NCBI GenBank assembly: GCA_003500765.1
Contig: DNQL01000050.1
Coordinates: 1 to 11,060 of the forward strand
Source of the DNA: Elusimicrobiota bacterium
Lineage (GTDB): Bacteria; Elusimicrobiota; Elusimicrobia; Elusimicrobiales; UBA9959
Reading direction: 5' to 3'
Length of the DNA stretch: 11,060 nt
The notes beneath the pieces are model-generated. The model was not told the origin of the DNA. It saw nothing but the letters and a program-made list of their open reading frames with translations, and made no database searches. Below are positions 7,652-11,060 of the stretch, one piece after another. Each line of letters starts with the position of its first letter. The first letter of the stretch is position 1. The position numbers and the translations under genes are program-made.

Positions 7652-7679
7652 ATTATAGCAGGAATGTCCGGAATGTCCA
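7652..7679 (-). promoter_or_regulatory. Promoter of small secreted protein, leaderless
   Basis: On the minus strand: -35 TGGACA (7679-7674, 5/6 to consensus), a 16-bp spacer ending in TGC (extended -10), and a perfect -10 TATAAT (7657-7652). The last -10 base lies 7 positions before 7645, so +1 coincides with the A of ATG. This is one of the best complete promoters in the window. Confidence 0.75.
7661..7678. repeat. Tandem 9-bp repeat over the -35 region
   Basis: GGAATGTCC is repeated twice without a gap (7661-7669 and 7670-7678). Each unit is itself a GGA/TCC inverted repeat. The pair covers the spacer and five bases of the -35 hexamer of the minus-strand promoter. This placement suits a repressor operator, but no binding protein can be named. 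Confidence 0.5.
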
Positions 7680-7692
7680 GAGGCGGCCGGGC

Positions 7693-8835
7693 TCAGGGAG
7701 CCTTGGACGCCGCGAAGAGACGGTCGAATTCGGCGGCGTAGACCTGGACATAATACGGCTCCGCGGTGAAGATCGTGTTCTCCGCGTTCTTTTCCTCGGC
7801 CGTAGCCGACCAGTTGAAAGCGCCGTTTATCAGGAGGGCGCCGTCCAGAACGGCGAACTTGTTGTGCATCTGGCCGCGCTCGGTGCGGCCCGGTGAGAAG
7901 CGCAGGTCGAAGCGGTTCTTAAGCGCGTCGCCGAAGAAAGGGAAACTGGAGCCGGCATTGTGCATCAGCTTCACGCTGACGCCCCGGGAGGAGGCGCGGA
8001 CGAGCGCGGACATTATCGGTTCCGAGGTCAGGGTGAACATCGCTATCTTTATCTCTGAACGGACCGCGTCGATGGCTTTTATTATGGCGGCCTCGGTGCC
8101 GCCGCGGGGGGAAAAGGCGTAGCGCGGGAGATAAGCGCCGTTGAAATAGAGCGAAGGGGACGGGTCCGTCGGGACGGGCCCGGCGGGCGGCGCCTGCGAG
8201 TCGGGGCTCGAAGCCAGCCGGGACTGGTTCCACATCCACTCGAAATTGGCCTGGTAGCCGGCGATGGTATATGGCTCGTAGATGAAGAGCATGTTCTCGT
8301 AACTGGAGGTCTCGGCGAACCAGGTCCAGTTGGCCGAACCGGTCTGCAGGCCCGCGCCGTCGAAAATGGCGTACTTATTGTGCATCGAGCCGCTGCGGCC
8401 GCGGCCGCGCATGACGCGGACGTCCATGCCGGCGTCGAGCAGGCGCTGTATATCGGCGTTGCGCTTGGGGAATACATGCTTGTCGTCCAGCACCACGCGT
8501 ACCCGCGCGCCGCGGTCGCGGGCGGCGATCATGGCCTCCACGACTTCGGAGAGCTGTAGGTTGTAGAGGGCGACGTCCAGAGTGCTGTTAACGGTATTTA
8601 TCGCCCGAACCAGGACGGGGGTTATGGCGGTCTCTTCGGCGAAAAGGTGAAAGGGCAGGCCGGTATGATCGAAGCGGGCTTCGGCGGCGGGCGCGGGAAC
8701 CTCGCGCAGGGGCGAGAGCAGCGGGACCTGGGACGCCAGGACGGAATCCAGTCCAAAACCGGCGGAACGGGCGGGCAGGGAGAGAAGAGAAAAGTGGAGG
8801 AGGAAAATTAAAAAAGAAAAGGCGGTTTTGACCAT
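7693..8835 (-). CDS. Secreted phospholipase D-family protein (two HKD motifs), probable nuclease
   Basis: An exported PLD-superfamily phosphodiesterase, 380 aa. Residues 1-25 are a signal peptide (MVKTAFSFLIF..., cleavage near ARSA). Two PLD repeats follow. The first HKD motif is HNKYAIFD (His152, Lys154, Asp159) with GSANW at 166-170; the second is HNKFAVLD (His324, Lys326, Asp331) with GAFNWS at 338-343. Both catalytic sets are complete, as needed for one bipartite active site. There are no membrane segments after the signal, so it is not a typical cardiolipin synthase; Nuc/PLD6-type nucleases are closer. Lipase or nuclease cannot be decided from sequence. ATG 8835 is chosen over an in-frame ATG 42 nt upstream: the signal peptide starts here and a TACAAT -10 box ends 6 nt before it, so the longer form would begin upstream of its own promoter. 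It is divergent from the GNAT gene. Confidence 0.9.
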   Translation of the reverse strand: MVKTAFSFLIFLLHFSLLSLPARSAGFGLDSVLASQVPLLSPLREVPAPAAEARFDHTGLPFHLFAEETAITPVLVRAINTVNSTLDVALYNLQLSEVVEAMIAARDRGARVRVVLDDKHVFPKRNADIQRLLDAGMDVRVMRGRGRSGSMHNKYAIFDGAGLQTGSANWTWFAETSSYENMLFIYEPYTIAGYQANFEWMWNQSRLASSPDSQAPPAGPVPTDPSPSLYFNGAYLPRYAFSPRGGTEAAIIKAIDAVRSEIKIAMFTLTSEPIMSALVRASSRGVSVKLMHNAGSSFPFFGDALKNRFDLRFSPGRTERGQMHNKFAVLDGALLINGAFNWSATAEEKNAENTIFTAEPYYVQVYAAEFDRLFAASKAP

Positions 8836-8841
8836 GTAGAT

Positions 8842-8847
8842 ATTGTA
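8842..8847 (-). promoter_or_regulatory. -10 box TACAAT, leaderless start of PLD gene
   Basis: TACAAT (minus 8847-8842) is followed by ATCTAC and the ATG at 8835, so the predicted +1 is the A of the start codon. No Shine-Dalgarno is present. The region upstream is GC-rich without a clear -35, but a perfect 10-bp inverted repeat begins at 8871. Confidence 0.6.
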
Positions 8848-8870
8848 TCCGCGCCGGAGGGCCGGCGTAT

Positions 8871-8914
8871 CGGGCATAGGGCCCGGGGGCGCCGCCTATT
8901 TCGGCCTATGCCCG
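8871..8914. repeat. Perfect 10-bp inverted repeat between divergent promoters
   Basis: CGGGCATAGG (8871-8880) and its exact complement CCTATGCCCG (8905-8914) are separated by 24 bases. The element lies upstream of both the PLD promoter (minus, -10 at 8847-8842) and the GNAT promoter (plus, -35 at 8932). It has no T-run, so a terminator is unlikely. A two-site operator or a structured DNA element is possible. Confidence 0.55.
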
Positions 8915-8931
8915 CCTGGGACCATCGGCAT

Positions 8932-8960
8932 ATGACAGGGCGCCCGAGCTTTACTATAAT
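8932..8960 (+). promoter_or_regulatory. Promoter of GNAT gene, near-leaderless
   Basis: -35 ATGACA (8932-8937, 5/6), a 17-bp spacer, and a perfect -10 TATAAT (8955-8960). The predicted +1 is near 8967, two bases before the ATG at 8969. The eight bases between the -10 and the ATG hold no Shine-Dalgarno. Confidence 0.78.
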
Positions 8961-8968
8961 CGTTCTGG

Positions 8969-9442
8969 ATGACTTCGAAAGAAACGGATATCAAAGTGTC
9001 ACGTGTCGCCGGGGAGGACTCTTCCTGGCGCAGGGCCTTCAGGGCTTTCTACGCCGACTGCCCCCGCGCGGACAGGAGCGGCGTTGACCACGCCTATTTC
9101 GCGGCCTGGACGGGAAAGAGGCTGGCCGGCCACAGCGAAGTTTACTTCGACGGCGGTCGCTGGGTGCTGGACGGGCTCAGGGTCGCGGCGGAATTCAGGG
9201 AAAGAGGTATAGCGAAACGACTGACCGCCGCGCGGATACGCTACGCGATAGGAAGAGGGGCGAAAGAGGTATGGTACGCCTGCGACGACGGGAACCTGGT
9301 CACCATCTGCTGCCACCTGCGCTTCGGTTTCAAAAAAGTCTGCCCGGCCGGGCATTCCTGCAACGCGGCTACGGCCCACTGGTACCGGCTGAAAGTCACT
9401 AAAAAACTGCTGAAGGAACTTGACGGCGTCTCTCCCGCCTGA
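8969..9442 (+). CDS. GNAT family N-acetyltransferase
   Basis: A 157-aa acetyltransferase of the GNAT superfamily, cytoplasmic, expected to move acetyl from acetyl-CoA to an amine. The acetyl-CoA motif A is VAAEFRERGIAKRL (72-85), with the R-x-x-G-x-A loop RERGIA, and it continues to the CoA-side strand and helix VWYACDDGN...LRFGFKKV (101-124). The motif-B pattern RFGF is typical. The N-terminal half (10-70) supplies the variable acceptor side. Six cysteines (31, 105, 114, 115, 125, 131), four of them clustered at 114-131, are many for a short GNAT protein. The substrate is unknown. It is a single-gene unit with its own promoter, divergent from the PLD gene and convergent with the AI-2E gene; only 8 bp separate the two stop codons. 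Confidence 0.87.
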   Translation: MTSKETDIKVSRVAGEDSSWRRAFRAFYADCPRADRSGVDHAYFAAWTGKRLAGHSEVYFDGGRWVLDGLRVAAEFRERGIAKRLTAARIRYAIGRGAKEVWYACDDGNLVTICCHLRFGFKKVCPAGHSCNAATAHWYRLKVTKKLLKELDGVSPA

Positions 9443-9457
9443 GGCCTGGCTCAGGCC
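9437..9457. other. Hairpin holding both convergent stop codons
   Basis: GCCTGAG (9437-9443) and CTCAGGC (9450-9456) form a perfect 7-bp stem with a 6-base loop. The GNAT stop TGA (9440-9442) lies in one arm and the AI-2E gene's stop (TCA on plus, 9451-9453) in the other. An alternative stem pairs 9443-9448 with 9452-9457. No T-run follows on either strand, so it is not a standard intrinsic terminator. Confidence 0.5.
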
Positions 9458-10479
9458 GATTCCGTTTTCCAGGTCTCCAGCATCGAAAAAAGTATCGCGG
9501 CCACCACGGGCCCGAGTATAACCCCCAATATCCCGAACGTCCCTATGCCGGCGAAAATGGAGACGATCGCCAGCAGCGGATGCATGTTGGCCTGTCCCTT
9601 CAGGAAGGCAGGCTTGATGGTGTAATCGAGCATGCTGGCGGTAAAACTGATCACCGCGAGGACGATTATCTTCCCCATGTAGCCCTGCATATAAAGGTAA
9701 ACCGCGCCGGCCAGGCAGACGGGGAAACTTCCAAGCACGGGGATCCAGCCGAATATAAATGTGATACCCGCCGCGATGAACATCCCGGGTATTTCCAGCA
9801 GCCAGAACCCGGCCAGCACCGTCAGGGCCTGGGCGGTGGCCGAAGCGGAGGTGGCCCAGACTATGGTGGAGGTCGTGCCGCGGAAAGAGGACCAGATCCT
9901 GCCCCTAAGGTCTATGTCGAGGGGCAGCCGGGCCGTCAGCCATTTCATGAAGGGGTCCCCTTCACAGAGGGCGAAGAACCAGGTCAGCACGACCAGAGCG
10001 GCCTTGAGCGTCACGGCAGGCAGGGCGGCGGCCTGTACCAGTATCGCGGTGCTGAGGCCGGCGGCGGCGTTGCGCAGGAATTCCATACCCTTGGACTGCA
10101 GCGCCGCGGGATTGTCCAGGAAGAACGCGGCGGGCTTAAGGGCCATCACGGAGGCTATTAACTTTCGCAGCAGCGCTCCGCCCTGGGGGCCCGCCAGGGC
10201 CTGGGTAAGCTCTACCCCCTGACTTATCGCGGCGTAAGTGAAGAAGGCCAGGGGAACGATTATCAGCATGAACATCAGGAGAAGAGAGACGGAGGCGGCC
10301 AGTTTAGGCCCGGCTCCCATGGCGCGCAGCCGGTCGTAAAGCGGGCGGGTAAGCAAAGCGAGGATCACGCCTATCAGCAACGAAAGAAGGAAAGGCCAGA
10401 CCATCGCCAGGAAAATACCCAGGAAAACCAGTATAAGCGCCGGCAGGGCCGCCGGGAATTTTTTAAGGTCTTTCGTCAT
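9451..10479 (-). CDS. AI-2E family transporter (PerM/YdiK-like)
   Basis: A polytopic inner-membrane protein of the AI-2 exporter (AI-2E, formerly UPF0118) family, 342 aa, normal length. It has hydrophobic pairs at 11-45 and 60-85, a soluble middle part (86-150) and membrane segments at 150-172, 205-262, 268-286 and 302-333. The C-terminal family signature reads LDYTIKPAFLKG (284-295), HPLLAI (300-305) and FGILGVILGPVVAA (315-328). Despite the name, members have varied proposed roles (AI-2 export, Na+/H+ exchange), so the substrate is open. The ATG overlaps the stop of the upstream membrane gene (ATGA). GGAGG at 10489-10485 lies 5 nt upstream, so the two are co-transcribed and probably translationally coupled. 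Unlike the first gene of the pair, it uses a normal ribosome site. Confidence 0.92.
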   Translation of the reverse strand: MTKDLKKFPAALPALILVFLGIFLAMVWPFLLSLLIGVILALLTRPLYDRLRAMGAGPKLAASVSLLLMFMLIIVPLAFFTYAAISQGVELTQALAGPQGGALLRKLIASVMALKPAAFFLDNPAALQSKGMEFLRNAAAGLSTAILVQAAALPAVTLKAALVVLTWFFALCEGDPFMKWLTARLPLDIDLRGRIWSSFRGTTSTIVWATSASATAQALTVLAGFWLLEIPGMFIAAGITFIFGWIPVLGSFPVCLAGAVYLYMQGYMGKIIVLAVISFTASMLDYTIKPAFLKGQANMHPLLAIVSIFAGIGTFGILGVILGPVVAAILFSMLETWKTESA

Positions 10480-11018
10480 TCTTTCCTCCCGGCGCCGCGC
10501 GCGCCGTAAAAGCCGAGTATGATCCCCAGCGCCAGCGACCAGACGGCGGCCAGCCCTATGCGGAAATCTTCCGGCAGCATGAAGGTGACAGTATGCGCCG
10601 GGACCCAGAACCAGAGCAGCGAGAGCAGGGCCCTGTCTATGCCGGTCCAGTTCCGGCGGCCGTCGATGGCGTTGTCAATAAGACGGTGGACTATGACCAG
10701 GAAAGGACCGAACTGCAGGTTCATGGACAGGGAGACCGCGAAAGCGAAGGCGAAGAGGCCGAGCTGCGCGGGAAGCAGCCCTTTGGCGGAGAGCCCGGCG
10801 ACGAAAGCGGTGAAGCCGGCGAAAGCGTATTTTATGCAGACGGCCAGGGCCGCCCAGCCCAACGCTTTGAGAAGCGCGACCCGCGGGGGGAAAGGCGAAA
10901 AGAACCGGCGCTCGCGCATCCAGGCCGCGGCGGCTTCGCCAAGCGTGCCCAGCACCGCGAACTGGACGATAGCGCTGAGGAGAGGATGCTCCCTGACAAG
11001 GGCGGCGTACGAGTCCAT
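10476..11018 (-). CDS. Small Mpv17/PMP22-like membrane protein (tentative)
   Basis: A 180-aa integral membrane protein with about four hydrophobic segments, near residues 12-32, 49-75, 85-110 and 128-172. The region LQFGPFLVIVHRL (101-113) and the end pattern FWVPAHTVTFMLPEDFRI...W (137-160) recall the Mpv17/PMP22 family (Gly-Pro-x-x-H, Trp-x-Pro-x-x-x-x-x-F, then Pro-x-x-x-Arg before a Trp). This is a resemblance seen by eye, not a firm assignment, and the bacterial members have no settled function. The C-terminus is short and charged (RKE). It leads a two-gene unit with the AI-2E transporter, overlapping it by 4 nt. The ATG at 11018 has no ribosome site, and a TAAAAT box ends 6 nt upstream, so it is probably leaderless. 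Confidence 0.78.
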   Translation of the reverse strand: MDSYAALVREHPLLSAIVQFAVLGTLGEAAAAWMRERRFFSPFPPRVALLKALGWAALAVCIKYAFAGFTAFVAGLSAKGLLPAQLGLFAFAFAVSLSMNLQFGPFLVIVHRLIDNAIDGRRNWTGIDRALLSLLWFWVPAHTVTFMLPEDFRIGLAAVWSLALGIILGFYGARGAGRKE

Positions 11019-11024
11019 AGGCAG

Positions 11025-11030
11025 ATTTTA
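11025..11030 (-). promoter_or_regulatory. -10 box TAAAAT, leaderless start of Mpv17-like gene
   Basis: TAAAAT (minus 11030-11025, 5/6) is followed by CTGCCT and the ATG at 11018. The spacing is the same 6 nt as at three other genes in the window, so +1 is predicted at the A of ATG. The -35 region would fall inside the terminator hairpin next door and shows no consensus. Confidence 0.55.
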
Positions 11031-11031
11031 C

Positions 11032-11060
11032 AAATAAAAAGGCCCGCCGTCGCCGGCGGG
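11032..11060 (-). terminator. Minus-strand terminator at window edge
   Basis: CCCGCCG (11043-11049) pairs with CGGCGGG (11054-11060) around TCGC. On the minus strand the stem is followed by CC and a U-rich tract (complement of 11040-11032). It should end a minus-strand gene lying to the right of the window. The stem may continue past the edge. Confidence 0.75.

Noticed and set aside
7690..7702. Small GGCTC/GAGCC hairpin over the PLD stop codon as a terminator
   Set aside because: Only a 5-bp stem and no U-run on the minus strand. Read-through into the next gene is possible, and that gene also has its own promoter.
8875..8877. ATG 8877 as PLD start
   Set aside because: It lies upstream of the TACAAT promoter and would put 14 polar residues before the signal peptide.

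Overview
The window reads as ordinary chromosome of a GC-rich, probably Gram-negative bacterium. Three or four genes encode Sec-type signal peptides, and there is no sign of phage, insertion sequence, CRISPR array, tRNA or rRNA. Base composition and codon habits look uniform; ATA (Ile) and AGG (Arg) are used freely despite the high GC. The lineage cannot be fixed from the sequence. A candidate-phylum type such as Elusimicrobiota would fit the overall style, but that is a low-confidence guess.

Layout. 1-2050: two tandem minus-strand paralogs of secreted endonuclease I (His-Me finger DNases), each with its own terminator. 2063-2707: a MarC-family membrane protein (minus). 2793-7072: a plus-strand operon of a DEAD-box RNA helicase, an MBL/beta-CASP ribonuclease-like protein and an AzgA-like nucleobase permease, closed by a bidirectional terminator. 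7145-7645: a small secreted protein of unknown function (minus). 7693-8835: a secreted two-HKD phospholipase D-family protein, probably a nuclease (minus). 8969-9442: a GNAT acetyltransferase (plus). 9451-11018: a minus-strand pair of an AI-2E family transporter and a small Mpv17/PMP22-like membrane protein. Another terminator lies at the right edge.

The strongest unexplained pattern is in the starts. Six genes that begin transcription units (marC-like, helicase, small secreted protein, PLD, GNAT, Mpv17-like) each have a TATAAT-like -10 box ending only 5-8 nt before the ATG and no Shine-Dalgarno. Transcription should therefore begin at or within about two bases of the start codon, giving leaderless mRNAs. 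The operon-internal genes and both endonucleases instead carry clear GGAGG-type ribosome sites. This pattern also moves several start codons from the longest-ORF choice.

Other points of note. The second endonuclease has a full signal peptide only if it starts at a CTG with a GGAGG site, exactly parallel to the TTG start of its neighbour. It has also lost (N to S) the residue aligned with a metal-ligand Asn. Both endonucleases carry a DxNxDGxxD loop just before the catalytic motif. With the PLD protein, three exported nucleases and one nucleobase permease lie within 9 kb, which suggests, but does not prove, extracellular nucleic-acid scavenging.
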